From positions 124,001 to 188,000 of the forward strand of contig NZ_AP028947.1 in assembly GCF_036323495.1 (NCBI RefSeq): DNA of 64,000 nt. The letters run 5' to 3'. Shown in pieces: positions 34,435 through 44,271 of the stretch (position 1 is the stretch's first letter; the number at the start of each line of letters is the position of its first letter). The DNA is from Limnobacter thiooxidans. GTDB lineage: Bacteria > Pseudomonadota > Gammaproteobacteria > Burkholderiales > Burkholderiaceae_B. The notes under the pieces were generated by a model. That model ran no database searches. It was not told where the DNA came from and saw only the letters and a program-made list of their open reading frames with translations. The position numbers were made by a program, and so were the translations under genes.

Positions 34435-36570
34435 GTGAAAATCGGCCTGTCACTGTGTGACCGTAGTGCGTCTACAAACGCATCCGGTGGAGAATCTTCT
34501 TACTCTGCATCCCGGCCCATGGAGGCCATCAAGCAGATTCTTAGGTGTATTGCCAATACCTTGAAACAGGCTTTCAACACCTCAAGAGTAGATAGCGGTT
34601 CAAAAAGTGCTCCCGCTTTGGTAGACGAAGAGCCCTGGAACCCTCAAGAGGCTCGGTATGACTTGGATTGCCTGAAAATTCCGAAATCCCGAATTGCGCC
34701 CAAGGCAGAATCTACGCCTCACCCTTCAAGCCGCGCCGTTTGCCCGCGCCCCTTGCCCAAGCCCGTGGAGTTGCAACAACTCAACATGCCCGCAAACCCG
34801 GAGGACAATTTTCCGAATGTATTTCCCTTCGGCGTGAATTACAACCTGGCCAAGGTGCCTGTCGCGAGTCGTCTTGGTATCTCCATTGAAACGGACCAGG
34901 CGCTCAGGAGCGAACTCCGTAATTCGATCCTGAGTCGCCAGGGCATATTCGAATGGGCCAGGCAGGGGGGTAAGGGGTTGCGCAGCCAACTGGAAAGCGG
35001 GCTGATCGCCAGTCAATCGGTGTCGCTGGGCCATGGGGTTGTGGTCCACGGCCTGGAAGGTTTGAAAACCAGGAATGGCGTTCAGCATTACCAGATTTTG
35101 GTGAGTGCGCCTGCACAGGACGTGGAAGGGGAAGTCGATACATTTGTGGTGCCTGTGACGGAATTGCAGGTTCCTAACGGCAAGGTGATTGAGAAGGACT
35201 GGTTGAGGCGATCGGCAAGAGCTTTGCAGTTTCATTTGTCCAAGGTGGACCCGCCTTATCAGGACAGTGTGGAAACCCCTCTTGTTTTGAGCAGTGGCTG
35301 CAATCGGCTGGCTGACCTGCATGTCCTGCAGACCGAGGTGTCGTCCCGCATACAGGCGGGGCTTGTCCAAAGCCAGAACGAACTGACCCAAACCTTGAGG
35401 CAACTGGCCCCAGAATTTCTGCCCAACAATTCGGGCGAAGCCCCGTGGCAGTTGGGGCCGGTTTTGCAGCGGCAATTGATCATAAGGCAGTCAAATGAAG
35501 GGGAAATACAGCAAGGCCCATTGGCAAGCAAACGGCATTTTGTCAGAGGCACGGAGCCTACGCCTTTACCTGATGCATCGCAGGTGTCCGCTACTGCGCC
35601 CGCCGCCGCGCCAACGATATTGCTTGATCCCGAACCCGAACCTGTATTTGTGCGTGTGCCCCCTGTTTCCAATCTGGACTCTCCAAGGGAGTTGACTTTG
35701 GTTGGCAAAGCACCGCCGTACCGGCCCATTGAAGGGCGTGCATTCCGGCAGATTGGGCACGACAACCACTGTGGAATTGCCGCGATTAACGGCTTTTTCC
35801 AGACCCCGGTCATTAGCCCAGCCAAAGCTGTTAATCACATTCTGGACCATGATGAATCATTCTCGTCAGTGAGAAACCTGGCTCAATCACGTCTTCCAGG
35901 CTTGTATCACCCCAACCTGGTTGCTGCCATTCGTGAAGGAAAAGGCATAGTCATGCGGCGCAACGACTTTGTAGATGTAAATAACCAACTGGACAACTAT
36001 GAGGATCATCAGGTCCTTTTTGAAAACACATCCCCCGCCGAGCAATGGGATTCGGTGTGCAATTACAAATATCCCGGTCTCCCGAAACCCGATGAAGTGG
36101 AAATTACACCAGACCTGTGGTTGTCTGTGGCCAAAGGTATGCACGTGGATCGTCTGGAAAGCATGGTCAACCAATTCTTGAGAACCAAGGGCAACAGCCG
36201 AGACTGGTCCGCTTATCCTGACCGTGTAACGCGGTACTCGGTGGGCGACGGTTACGCAGACAATCGAGCTGAGTTAGAGGAAAGTATTAAAGACCTGATC
36301 CAAAAACGGGAAGGCGACCAAGCGGGCAATACCCGGTTTCCCATGATCTGCATGATCAGTGGTCATTACTTTGCTGTGGCCAGAGCAGAAAACGGCGACT
36401 GGGTGAAGCTTGACAGCAACGGAACGAACTTCACGGGTATACAACCATCATCCCGATTTGCCAAAAAAGAGGAGCTTGAACAGGCCTTGATCGGTGCTGG
36501 GGTGATCCACGTGATTTGCGAACCATTGCCGCTTCCCAAACAACCCGATTCTGAGGCTGAACGTCGCTGA
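34435..36570 (+). CDS. Large effector-like protein with C-terminal papain-fold (Josephin/OTU-like) cysteine protease candidate
   Basis: 711 residues from GTG 34435; ATG 34519 is an alternative. No signal peptide or membrane segment. Residues ~1-120 are low-complexity (Ser/Pro/Lys) with a short amphipathic helix. Residues ~150-340 form a folded region ending [22 protein letters not shown] Pro/Glu linker ([13 protein letters not shown], ~400) follows. The C-terminal domain has [17 protein letters not shown] (Cys446), [11 protein letters not shown] (His644) and WVKLDSNG (Asp660, Asn662): the Cys...GHYF...LDSN order and spacing of a papain-like or Josephin-like deubiquitinase. A host- or protist-directed effector is the simplest reading, but this is motif-based inference; the middle region is unassigned. 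Confidence 0.55.
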   Translation: MKIGLSLCDRSASTNASGGESSYSASRPMEAIKQILRCIANTLKQAFNTSRVDSGSKSAPALVDEEPWNPQEARYDLDCLKIPKSRIAPKAESTPHPSSRAVCPRPLPKPVELQQLNMPANPEDNFPNVFPFGVNYNLAKVPVASRLGISIETDQALRSELRNSILSRQGIFEWARQGGKGLRSQLESGLIASQSVSLGHGVVVHGLEGLKTRNGVQHYQILVSAPAQDVEGEVDTFVVPVTELQVPNGKVIEKDWLRRSARALQFHLSKVDPPYQDSVETPLVLSSGCNRLADLHVLQTEVSSRIQAGLVQSQNELTQTLRQLAPEFLPNNSGEAPWQLGPVLQRQLIIRQSNEGEIQQGPLASKRHFVRGTEPTPLPDASQVSATAPAAAPTILLDPEPEPVFVRVPPVSNLDSPRELTLVGKAPPYRPIEGRAFRQIGHDNHCGIAAINGFFQTPVISPAKAVNHILDHDESFSSVRNLAQSRLPGLYHPNLVAAIREGKGIVMRRNDFVDVNNQLDNYEDHQVLFENTSPAEQWDSVCNYKYPGLPKPDEVEITPDLWLSVAKGMHVDRLESMVNQFLRTKGNSRDWSAYPDRVTRYSVGDGYADNRAELEESIKDLIQKREGDQAGNTRFPMICMISGHYFAVARAENGDWVKLDSNGTNFTGIQPSSRFAKKEELEQALIGAGVIHVICEPLPLPKQPDSEAERR

Positions 36571-36622
36571 GTTGGATCAATGTGAGGCATTATTCTGGAA
36601 ACCAAAATTTTCGGAGACAGCC

Positions 36623-37804
36623 ATGTTGAATTTGCCCGGACTTCAGTTCGATCTTGGAGAAGACATCGACGCTTTGCGCGATGCAGTACAAACCTTTGCC
36701 CAGGCTGAAATTGCCCCGTTGGCGGCAGAAATGGACAAAACAGACCAATTTCCCATGCATTTGTGGCGAAAAATGGGTGACATGGGCCTGCTGGGCTTAA
36801 CCGTGGAAGAGGAGTTGGGTGGCAGCGGCATGGGCTACCTCGCCCACATTGTGGCCATGGAGGAAATTTCCCGCGCCAGTGCATCTGTGGCCTTGAGCTA
36901 CGGTGCGCATTCCAACCTGTGCGTGAACCAGATCCGCAACAATGGCAACGACTGGCAGCGCAAACAGTTCCTGCCCAAACTGATTTCAGGCGAGCACATT
37001 GGTGCCTTGGCCATGAGCGAACCCAATGCTGGTTCAGACGTTGTCAGCATGCAATTGCGGGCTGACAAAAAGGGCGACAAGTATGTGCTGAACGGCAACA
37101 AAATGTGGATCACCAACGGCCCCGATGCCGATGTGCTGGTGGTCTATGCCAAAACTGACCTGGCGGCCGGGCCCCGTGGCATCACAGCTTTCCTGATCGA
37201 AAAAGGGTTCAAGGGTTTTTCAATCGCCCAGAAACTGGACAAGCTGGGCATGCGGGGCAGCCACACTGGTGAGCTGGTGTTTGAAGATTGCGAAGTGCCT
37301 GAAACCCACGTGTTAGGGAATGTGGGTCGGGGTGTGAATGTGCTGATGAGCGGGCTCGACTTTGAACGCGCTGTGTTGTCGGGCGGCCCACTGGGCATCA
37401 TGGCAGCGGCCATGGATGTGGTGGTGCCCTATGTGCATGACCGCAAGCAGTTTGGCCAAAGCATTGGCGAATTCCAGTTGATTCAGGGCAAGCTGGCCGA
37501 CATGTATTCCACCATGATGGCTACCCGCGCTTATGTTTACCAGGTAGGCAAAGCCTGCGACAAGGCCACGCCCGAAACACTTCGCAGCCTGCGCAAGGAT
37601 TGCGCCGGCGCAATTCTGTATGCGGCTGAAAAAGCCACCTGGATGGCGGGCGAGTCCATTCAGATTCTGGGCGGTAACGGTTACATCAACGAATACCCCT
37701 GTGGCCGCTTGTGGCGCGACGCCAAGCTCTATGAAATTGGCGCAGGAACCAGCGAAATTCGCCGCATGCTGATTGGCCGCGAGCTGTTTTCAGAAACCCT
37801 GTAG
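36623..37804 (+). CDS. liuA: Isovaleryl-CoA dehydrogenase
   Basis: 393 residues from ATG 36623 with CGGAGACAG upstream. Acyl-CoA dehydrogenase blocks are complete: the N-terminal helical domain, the FAD/substrate motif [61 protein letters not shown] and [40 protein letters not shown]. The Glu of the [20 protein letters not shown] helix is in the isovaleryl position. It oxidises isovaleryl-CoA to 3-methylcrotonyl-CoA in leucine breakdown and passes electrons to ETF. It is separated from liuBCDE by about 11 kb and flanked by two unknown effector-like genes. Confidence 0.9.
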   Translation: MLNLPGLQFDLGEDIDALRDAVQTFAQAEIAPLAAEMDKTDQFPMHLWRKMGDMGLLGLTVEEELGGSGMGYLAHIVAMEEISRASASVALSYGAHSNLCVNQIRNNGNDWQRKQFLPKLISGEHIGALAMSEPNAGSDVVSMQLRADKKGDKYVLNGNKMWITNGPDADVLVVYAKTDLAAGPRGITAFLIEKGFKGFSIAQKLDKLGMRGSHTGELVFEDCEVPETHVLGNVGRGVNVLMSGLDFERAVLSGGPLGIMAAAMDVVVPYVHDRKQFGQSIGEFQLIQGKLADMYSTMMATRAYVYQVGKACDKATPETLRSLRKDCAGAILYAAEKATWMAGESIQILGGNGYINEYPCGRLWRDAKLYEIGAGTSEIRRMLIGRELFSETL

Positions 37805-37898
37805 GTGTGTTCTGCAGGGGCAGGCAGGCATTGACATACCAAGGAACCCAGGATGCTTGACGACCACCCAAGTGTCCTGTGAATAACCGAGGTATGTA

Positions 37899-39530
37899 AT
37901 GACAATGATTGGTCAGCTTTTTGGTGCGTGTTGTGGACGTTCGGGCGGAGAGTCAAATCCTGATGCGGTATCCCGAGTGTCGGTGCACGCACCACATCCT
38001 GGTATCAATGCAATGGGCCGAAGTGTGCAAAACACCCCGCCAATGACGCCTTCAGCGTTCAGCCATGCTGTGCGACGCAGTGCACCGACCTTGATTCAGG
38101 AAATGGTGAGAATTTCTGCGGAGCAGCGGGAGCCCGCCTACACGCAGTTTTTGGGTTTCCAGTTAAGTAGACCTGCTTTTGAAGAGGAGCCACAAAGCCC
38201 CCAGTTTTCGGACGAGGCAACAAGCATGTCGATTGATGAGCCAGAGCCTGAGCCTCTGAGCCCGCTGTTCGTGAATCTTCCTCGCATTAGAACTTCCCTG
38301 AAACCCGCTCTTGACGAAAGCCCGGCGCTGTATGAACCAGGCTGCTCTTATTCGGCGGATCAATTGATTGGATTTGCTCGCCCGGGTCGCTGCGAATCCA
38401 AACACCGCATGGCCTTGGCGAGTAACCTGGCTGAGCGCCTGAATAGCCCTGAGCACAGCCATCCGCTGCGCTTTGAGTTGTCTGCTGCACTGGCGCACAC
38501 GCTTGAGGAGGGCCAAACCGTGAATTATGCCAATGCCAAGAGGGGCGACAGCTTTTTCGCCAGCATGGCGATTGATCTGTATTTGAGTGACTGCGGCCTG
38601 GCGAACCTGGCTTTTGTCAAAAAGAAGTTCATTGCCGTGTTGTCTCATTGGGTGAACGACATTGCCCCCGACCGGCAGGAGTTTTCGATTCAGGGGGCTT
38701 CGGTCAAGCGCAGCCTGATAAAAATCTGGATTCAGGAATTGAAAAACCCGTCCTCCAAATTCTCGTTACGAACCGAGCAAGAGGCCATTTGGTCTAAACA
38801 GCGCCTGAACATTGCCCGCAGTATGGATCGCGTGATGCGCGGTCAGGATGGAAGCCGTCAACAGTCTGTGCACAGTGATGGCGTGGTGGAAGCAGGCAAC
38901 GAGGTTTTGAATTTGATGAGCCAAAAACTCCAAGGGAGGGAATTGCCCAGTTTGGAGGAGGTGCTGTCTGATGTGAAATGGCATTCGATGGAACGCAGCG
39001 ACCGACAGGACATTCATCTCGGGATTGGGCATGTGTGTAGCCACGATGCGGTTTCTATCGGTGCGTCGTCAACCAATAGATTAAGCCCAGGTCTGGCGCT
39101 TCGAACCCTGGCTGGCTACATTCAACATCACGACAATCCGGATGTGGCGGCAAACTTGCGGGATGCCTCCATGTTGCAATTGGCAGAGATTGGCAGGGAA
39201 AGACCGTGTTTCAGTGGCTGTGTACAGCGGATGCTGGACATTCCAAACGGCATTGACCCCGCTGTCAGTGCAATCCCCGTTGATCAGCAAATCAAACAGG
39301 ATGTCGTTGAGCTGGCCGCGCGGGTTCAAAACGAGATGAGCACTTTGTTTGACGGCACCGAGCTGGAAGATATGGATGCGCTGGAAGGCGTGGATGAAGC
39401 GGTACTTGCGCAAATCAAGGTGGATCTGTTCAAGCAGGTCGCGAACACGGAATTGGGGTTTGTGCGCGGAATTCCTCAGAGCCAGTTCATGAAGGAAGTG
39501 GACAGAATGTCACCCGGATTCACACGGTAA
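37899..39530 (+). CDS. Second large effector-like protein, function unknown
   Basis: 543 residues from ATG 37899. No signal peptide or transmembrane segment. The N-terminus MTMIGQLFGACCGRSGGE carries two adjacent cysteines. The first ~130 residues are Ser/Pro-rich and contain an acidic EPEPEP tract. The remainder is mainly helical: RMALASNLAERLNSPEHSHPLRFELSAALAHTLE, GDSFFASMAIDLYLSDCGLANLAFVKKKF. A conserved-looking C-terminal core reads LALRTLAGYIQHHDNPDVAANLRDASMLQLAEIGRERPCFSGCVQRMLDIPNGID, where the CFSGCVQR motif could be a catalytic or structural cysteine site. I do not recognise the family. The EPEPEP linker is shared with the effector-like protein 1.3 kb upstream, suggesting a related type. 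Confidence 0.5.
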   Translation: MTMIGQLFGACCGRSGGESNPDAVSRVSVHAPHPGINAMGRSVQNTPPMTPSAFSHAVRRSAPTLIQEMVRISAEQREPAYTQFLGFQLSRPAFEEEPQSPQFSDEATSMSIDEPEPEPLSPLFVNLPRIRTSLKPALDESPALYEPGCSYSADQLIGFARPGRCESKHRMALASNLAERLNSPEHSHPLRFELSAALAHTLEEGQTVNYANAKRGDSFFASMAIDLYLSDCGLANLAFVKKKFIAVLSHWVNDIAPDRQEFSIQGASVKRSLIKIWIQELKNPSSKFSLRTEQEAIWSKQRLNIARSMDRVMRGQDGSRQQSVHSDGVVEAGNEVLNLMSQKLQGRELPSLEEVLSDVKWHSMERSDRQDIHLGIGHVCSHDAVSIGASSTNRLSPGLALRTLAGYIQHHDNPDVAANLRDASMLQLAEIGRERPCFSGCVQRMLDIPNGIDPAVSAIPVDQQIKQDVVELAARVQNEMSTLFDGTELEDMDALEGVDEAVLAQIKVDLFKQVANTELGFVRGIPQSQFMKEVDRMSPGFTR

Positions 39531-39613
39531 TTTCAAGGTTTGGGATTTTTTCGGGCAGAAACAAAGGGGATCTCGTAGAATTAAAGGCTAACTATTTGGA
39601 GTGAAGCCAGTTT

Positions 39614-41443
39614 ATGAGCAGCCAGCCCCTGGACCTGAAAACCCTCGAAGAAGACCTTGGTGAACTTAGCGAAACCAGCCATTTGAGCGAGGACGAAGAG
39701 CGTGAGCTGTCCAAAAAAGTGGCGTCTGACCTGTTGGCTGGTTTTGACAAGCACTACCGCTTGTTTCGCTATTGCGCGCAGCAAACCAAGAAGCTGTTTG
39801 AAGAAGGCGATTGGCATTTGATCCAGCAACTGGCGCGCGACCGGATTGATTTTTACGATGAGCGTGTGAAGGAGGCCGTGGACCTGTTGCGGCGCAATTA
39901 TGGTTCGCTGCTGATGTCGGAATCGGTCTGGGCGAAAATCAAGACCCGGTTTGTGACCTATCTGGTGGACCACAAGCAGCCCGAGCTGGCGGAAACTTTC
40001 TTCAATTCCGCAGTGACCAAGATTCTTCACCGCGACTATTATCACAATCGGTTTTTGTTTGTTCGCCCGGCTGTCAGCACCGATTATGTGGAAAGCGACC
40101 CCCCTTCCTACCGCAGTTACTACCCGGCCAATCCAAAAAGCGGTGGACTGAGAACCACGCTGAGAAGCCTGATTGCCGATTTTTCGTTGAATGCAGAATT
40201 TGTGGACCTGGAGCGTGACCTGCGCTACGTGGTGCATGCAGCGCGGCAACTGATGCCCCGGCCCATCAAGGTGGACCCGGATTGCCAAATTCAAGTGCTG
40301 TCCAGCCTGTTTTTCCGCAACAAGGGCGCCTACATCATTGGCAAGTTCATCAATGCCAACATGCCCCAGCCCTTCGCCATTCCAATTTTGCGGGATTCTT
40401 CCGGCAAGTTGTACCTGGACACGGTGTTGTTCAACGTCCAGCAAATTGCGACCCTGTTCAGTTTCACGCGGGCTTACTTTCTGGTGGACATGGAAACGCC
40501 CGGTGCCTATGTGCAGTTTCTGCGTACCTTGTTGCCCAACAAGCCCAAGGCCGAGATGTACACCATGCTGGGTTTGCAAAAGCAGGGTAAAACGATGTTT
40601 TACCGTGACTTTCTGCACCATTTGAAACACTCGCACGATGAGTTTATCGTGGCTCCCGGTATCAAGGGTTTGGTGATGGCGGTGTTTACCTTGCCGTCTT
40701 ACCCGTATGTGTTCAAGTTGATCAAGGACAAAATTGCGCCTTCCAAGGAAATCGACTGTGCCGGGGTCATGCGCAAATACCAATTGGTGAAAGAGCACGA
40801 CCGGGTTGGCCGAATGGCCGACACCTGGGAATACAGCCACGTGGGTTTGCCGTTGAACCGTTTCTCTCAGGAGTTGATCGAGCACCTGAAGGACACGTGT
40901 GAAAGCTCGCTGTCTTTCGAAGACGACACGGTGGTGATCAAGCATGTTTACATTGAACGGCGGATGACCCCGTTGAATATTTACCTGCAGCAGGGAACCG
41001 ATGCGGAAGTGGAACATGGCATTACGGAGTATGGCAACGCCATCAAGCAGTTGGCCGCAGCCAATATTTTCCCAGGCGACATGCTGTTCAAGAACTTCGG
41101 TGTGACCCGTTTGGGCCGTGTGGTGTTCTACGACTACGATGAAATTGAATACATGACGGATTGCAACTTCCGCCGCATTCCGGAAGCGCCCAACCCAGAG
41201 GCTGAAATGTCATCCGAGCCTTGGTACACCGTGGGGCCGAAGGATGTATTCCCGGAGGAGTTCGGGCACTTCCTGCTGGGTGACCGGCGGGTACGCAAGG
41301 CGTTTCTGAGCCGGCATCGGGATTTGCTGGAATATGAGTTCTGGCAAGAGCGAAAAGACCGGATTGGCAAAGGGCACATCGAGGATATCTTCCCCTATTC
41401 CGAGGCGATACGCTTTACCAACCGGTTCATCAGGAAAACCTGA
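39614..41443 (+). CDS. aceK: Isocitrate dehydrogenase kinase/phosphatase AceK
   Basis: 609 residues from ATG 39614. Family blocks are clear: FDKHYRLFRYCAQQTKKLFEEGDWHLIQQLARDRIDFYDERVKEAV, FFNSAVTKILHRDYYHNRFLFVRP, and the kinase-like half with RVGRMADTWEYSHVGLPLNRFSQELIEHL and VVIKHVYIERRMTPLNIYLQ. The catalytic/metal segment FGVTRLGRVVFYDYDEIEYMTDCNFRRIP and the EFGHFLLG region complete it. AceK inactivates isocitrate dehydrogenase by phosphorylation and reverses this, sending carbon into the glyoxylate shunt on acetate or fatty acids. It is usually linked to aceBA, but no glyoxylate-cycle gene is in this window. It is not evidently in an operon. Confidence 0.95.
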   Translation: MSSQPLDLKTLEEDLGELSETSHLSEDEERELSKKVASDLLAGFDKHYRLFRYCAQQTKKLFEEGDWHLIQQLARDRIDFYDERVKEAVDLLRRNYGSLLMSESVWAKIKTRFVTYLVDHKQPELAETFFNSAVTKILHRDYYHNRFLFVRPAVSTDYVESDPPSYRSYYPANPKSGGLRTTLRSLIADFSLNAEFVDLERDLRYVVHAARQLMPRPIKVDPDCQIQVLSSLFFRNKGAYIIGKFINANMPQPFAIPILRDSSGKLYLDTVLFNVQQIATLFSFTRAYFLVDMETPGAYVQFLRTLLPNKPKAEMYTMLGLQKQGKTMFYRDFLHHLKHSHDEFIVAPGIKGLVMAVFTLPSYPYVFKLIKDKIAPSKEIDCAGVMRKYQLVKEHDRVGRMADTWEYSHVGLPLNRFSQELIEHLKDTCESSLSFEDDTVVIKHVYIERRMTPLNIYLQQGTDAEVEHGITEYGNAIKQLAAANIFPGDMLFKNFGVTRLGRVVFYDYDEIEYMTDCNFRRIPEAPNPEAEMSSEPWYTVGPKDVFPEEFGHFLLGDRRVRKAFLSRHRDLLEYEFWQERKDRIGKGHIEDIFPYSEAIRFTNRFIRKT

Positions 41444-41469
41444 ACTGCACCACTGGTTATAACAAAATT

Positions 41470-41482
41470 ACAATTTAATTGT
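41470..41482. promoter_or_regulatory. Short palindrome upstream of the FadL-like porin
   Basis: ACAATT (41470-41475) and AATTGT (41477-41482) are inverted repeats one base apart, 94 bases upstream of the porin start, in an AT-rich promoter-like stretch. It may be an operator; the position is the only evidence. Confidence 0.25.
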
Positions 41483-41575
41483 TGTGCCTCATAACCCTTG
41501 GTTCTAAACTGCTTCGGCTTTTGGCTTACCCAAGTTGGGAGAGCCTAACCTGAAGTTTGTTTGAAACCCGGCAAC

Positions 41576-42859
41576 ATGAACACACTAAAACTCAGCCTGG
41601 CCACTTTGTTGGCCCTGTCTTTTACAGCAGCGCACGCCACCAATGGTTATTTCTCGCATGGTTATGGCACCAAGTCCAAGGGTCGCGGGGGCGTTTCCCT
41701 GGCCATTTCGGATGACACCATGGCGGGTGCAACCAACCCGGCCTTGTTTGCCGATTTGAACAATCGGATTGATGCGGGCTTCGACGCTTTTGTACCCAGG
41801 CGTGGTGCAGAGCGTACCAATGGCCCGTTGGGGCAGTTTAATTTTAACGAGCGCAGCGACCGCAACCTGTTCATCATTCCTGACTTCGGGATGAGTAAAA
41901 AACTCAGTCAAAAACTGACTGTGGGCGTAACTGTGTACGGCAACGGTGGCTTGAATACGGATTACCAGGAAGGGGACAGCACGGCCTGTGTGAACAACCT
42001 GCCGACGGCGCGTGGTAACCCGTTTTGTGGCCAGGGGTCAGCGGGCGTGAACCTGGAGCAGTTGGTGATTGCACCCACGCTGGCCTACCGTTTGAATGAA
42101 AACCACGCATTCGGATTTTCACCCCTGTTTGTTTATCAGCGTTTTTACGCGGAAGGGCTGCAGCTGTTCGGCACGCTGGGTTACAGCAGCGACGCCAACC
42201 GCTTGACCAACGAGGGCACCAGCACCAGCAATGGGCGTGGTTACCGGGTGGGGTACTTCGGCACCTTTGGCAGTTTGCAGGTGGGGGCAGCCTATTCGCC
42301 CCGTGTGGACATGAACAAGTTTGATGAATACGCGGGGCTGTTTGCCGGGCAAGGTGATTTCGACATTCCTACGAATTACGGTGTGGGGGTTTCGTGGCGC
42401 CCCACCCGCAAGTTGATGCTTGCCGCCGATGTGACCAAGATCAAGTTCAGTGAAGTGCCGGCGGTGGGCAATTCCAGCCGGACTGCCGCCCCGTTGTGCA
42501 ACTGCCTGGGCGATGAAAATGGACCAGGCTTTGGCTGGCGTGACGTGACAGTGAAAAAGTTGGGCCTGGAGTACCAAGCAACCCGAAACTTGTTGCTGCG
42601 GGCGGGTTACAACAAGGGTGACAACCCGGTTACTGAAGAGAATGTGACATTCAACATTCTTGCGCCGGGTGTGGTCACCAAGCATTACACCTTGGGAGCC
42701 ACTTATCGTTTGAGTGAGGCCACCGAAATTTCCGGGCACTACATGCGTGCACCAACCGTGCGGGTTCGCGGGGAATCGGCTTTGCCGTTGCCCGGTTTGC
42801 GCGAGTCGATTGATATGGAACAGGAATCGCTGAGCGTGTCGGTGGGATTCAACTACTGA
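41576..42859 (+). CDS. FadL/OmpP1-family outer membrane transporter
   Basis: 427 residues from ATG 41576, with the signal peptide LKLSLATLLALSFTAAHATNGYFSHGYG cut after AHA. The mature N-terminus NGYFSHGYGTKSKGRGGVSLAISDDTMAGATNPA is the FadL plug/NPA region. Alternating beta-strand segments cover the rest, ending in the aromatic C-terminal strand VSVGFNY, a BAM signal. FadL proteins take up long-chain fatty acids or aromatic hydrocarbons through a lateral opening. The proximity of a Baeyer-Villiger-type monooxygenase and of fatty-acid-type genes elsewhere suits a hydrophobic substrate. Element C follows its stop codon. Confidence 0.88.
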   Translation: MNTLKLSLATLLALSFTAAHATNGYFSHGYGTKSKGRGGVSLAISDDTMAGATNPALFADLNNRIDAGFDAFVPRRGAERTNGPLGQFNFNERSDRNLFIIPDFGMSKKLSQKLTVGVTVYGNGGLNTDYQEGDSTACVNNLPTARGNPFCGQGSAGVNLEQLVIAPTLAYRLNENHAFGFSPLFVYQRFYAEGLQLFGTLGYSSDANRLTNEGTSTSNGRGYRVGYFGTFGSLQVGAAYSPRVDMNKFDEYAGLFAGQGDFDIPTNYGVGVSWRPTRKLMLAADVTKIKFSEVPAVGNSSRTAAPLCNCLGDENGPGFGWRDVTVKKLGLEYQATRNLLLRAGYNKGDNPVTEENVTFNILAPGVVTKHYTLGATYRLSEATEISGHYMRAPTVRVRGESALPLPGLRESIDMEQESLSVSVGFNY

Positions 42860-42912
42860 GCCCCTCCGTTCTGCATTCTGAAAACTCGCCTCGGGTTCAT
42901 GGCTTGCTCAGC

Positions 42913-43085
42913 GTGCCTTGCTCATTTCGCACTGAAAACCGCTGATCCCTTCTTGAACGAAGGCTTTGCATTCACATGAATCCGACAATAAAGACGGTCG
43001 GATTCATGTGTCGCGCAACGCGCGAGCATTCAAGCCTTGTTCAAAACGGGCGGTTTTCCTGAATGTGCGAGATGAGCAAGCGCAC
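42913..43085. repeat. Element C, 5' compound hairpin
   Basis: Outer arms GTGCCTTGCTCAT (42913-42925) pair with ATGAGCAAGCGCAC at the 3' side, ending 43085, and enclose GAAAACCG/CGGTTTTC. The inner stem CACATGAATCCGAC (42973-42986) pairs perfectly with 42997-43010 around the loop AATAAAGACG. The side hairpin TCGCGC-AAC-GCGCGA lies at 43011-43025. Confidence 0.75.
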
Positions 43086-43203
43086 TGCCAGGAAAGCTCT
43101 GACGCAGCGGGTTCATGCGGACAGCGCCAACCTATCACAGTCGCGTCCACTCGTGCGCGATGTATCACCGACAGGTTTCAGCCCAATCGGCAGCGAAGTT
43201 CCG

Positions 43204-43354
43204 ATCGTTTCGCCATTCAAGAAAACCTGCCCGATTGACCCGGTACGCTGCGTGGGCCCGAAGGGCGCCACCGAAATCGGCCATCTGTTTTGCCGATTTC
43301 GGTGAGCAGTGTGACGTGGTCAAAACGGGATCAACAGGTTTTCAGGCGAACGAT
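43204..43354. repeat. Element C, 3' compound hairpin (inverted)
   Basis: Outer arms ATCGTTTCGCC (43204-43214) and GGCGAACGAT (43345-43354) enclose GAAAACCTG/CAGGTTTTC. The inner stem CACCGAAATCGGC (43269-43281) pairs perfectly with 43292-43304 around the loop CATCTGTTTT, the same loop as in element B. Confidence 0.75.
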
Positions 43355-43363
43355 TGTAATTCG

Positions 43364-43445
43364 CGCCGAGTGGGCATTCAAACCAGCCAGTGAGCGGTTC
43401 GCGCCGAGTGAGCCTGATGCCGAATGGGCTCAACGCCGAGTCGGT
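43364..43445. repeat. 12-base motifs behind element C
   Basis: CGCCGAGTGGGC (43364-43375), CGCCGAGTGAGC (43402-43413) and CGCCGAGTCGGT (43434-43445) follow the 3' hairpin. The third lies inside the last codons of the nitroreductase gene (Leu-Pro-Thr-Arg-Arg-stop), so the element's border has shaped that protein's C-terminus. Confidence 0.55.
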
Positions 43446-44152
43446 AGCATCAACTCGCTCGCCGCAATTTTCTCTGGCTGAAACTTGTTCACCGGCACAT
43501 CAAGTTCATAGCCAATCGCAACGCCACACAGCAGCTTGTATTGCTTTGGAATGTCGAAGTGCTTGTCCAGCGGCGAGCGGAACAGGCCCAGTGCGCCTTG
43601 CGCGCAGGTACCCAAGCCTTCATTGGTGGCAGCCAGCATCAGGCTTTGCAGAAAAATACCTGCATCCAATGCACTGTAAATACCTACCCCTTCGTGGACA
43701 AACACAAACGCAGCGGCTGGGGCACCAAACAGGCGGAAGTTCTCGGCCATGGCTTGGTCGCGGGCCTTCAGATCGTTACGCGCCACACCCAATACACCGT
43801 ACAGGCCCTTGCCACATTCCACCCGGCGGGCTTGAAGGTCTTTGGGGTAGTTCACAACCGGCTTCACATCCCCGTCTGGAATGCCCTTGTTGCGGGTAAT
43901 CAATCCCTTGATCTGGGCCAGCTTGCCGCCGCGTTGCAATTTGATGGTTTCCTGAAAACGCGCATACAGTTCGGTACGCAGACTTTCCAGCACATCGCCC
44001 GTGGCCACAGCAATTCTGTAGGGGTGTGTGTTTGACCAACTTGGTGACAGTGCAGCCTGTTGAAGTAGCCGTTCCAGCACGTCTTCGGGCACAGGCGTGG
44101 GTGCAAAGGCACGAACGCTGTGGCGGTTTTTCAATGTGTCAAGAAATTCCAT
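43430..44152 (-). CDS. Nitroreductase-family oxidoreductase
   Basis: 240 residues from ATG 44152 with AGGG upstream; an upstream TTG-type extension is not supported. The nitroreductase fold is shown by MEFLDTLKNRHSVRAFAPTPVPEDVLERLLQQAALSPSWSNTHPYRIAVA, which supplies FMN-contacting Arg residues. GIYSALDAGIFLQSLMLAATNEGLGTCAQGAL forms the dimer/FMN helix and LLCGVAIGYELD the C-terminal strand. Such enzymes reduce nitro groups, quinones or flavins with NAD(P)H. The C-terminal residues LPTRR come from sequence shared with the repeat tail of element C. It is divergent from the flavin monooxygenase gene, with a 119-base common upstream region. Confidence 0.87.
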   Translation of the reverse strand: MEFLDTLKNRHSVRAFAPTPVPEDVLERLLQQAALSPSWSNTHPYRIAVATGDVLESLRTELYARFQETIKLQRGGKLAQIKGLITRNKGIPDGDVKPVVNYPKDLQARRVECGKGLYGVLGVARNDLKARDQAMAENFRLFGAPAAAFVFVHEGVGIYSALDAGIFLQSLMLAATNEGLGTCAQGALGLFRSPLDKHFDIPKQYKLLCGVAIGYELDVPVNKFQPEKIAASELMLPTRR

Positions 44153-44271
44153 TTTCCCTTGCTCTGTGTAATAGTTAGCCCAGTTTAGAGTATTTATTAC
44201 TAGCCAACAGACCCGGCTCGCCACTATTCTCTCAACTGACAATACAAAAAGTCACATAAGGGGACAACACA

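Larger units (their letters stand above)
42913..43354. repeat. Bipartite inverted-hairpin element, copy C
   Basis: This element fills most of the 570-base gap between convergent genes for the FadL-like porin and the nitroreductase. It has a 5' hairpin (42913-43085), a centre of ~118 bases and a 3' inverted hairpin (43204-43354). It is the best-paired of the three copies: both inner stems are perfect. The trailing 12-base motifs reach into the last codons of the nitroreductase gene. No convincing reading frame shared with the other copies was found. Confidence 0.8.

Noticed and set aside
39581..41017. 478-residue minus-strand open frame
   Set aside because: Antisense to aceK, which has complete family motifs.
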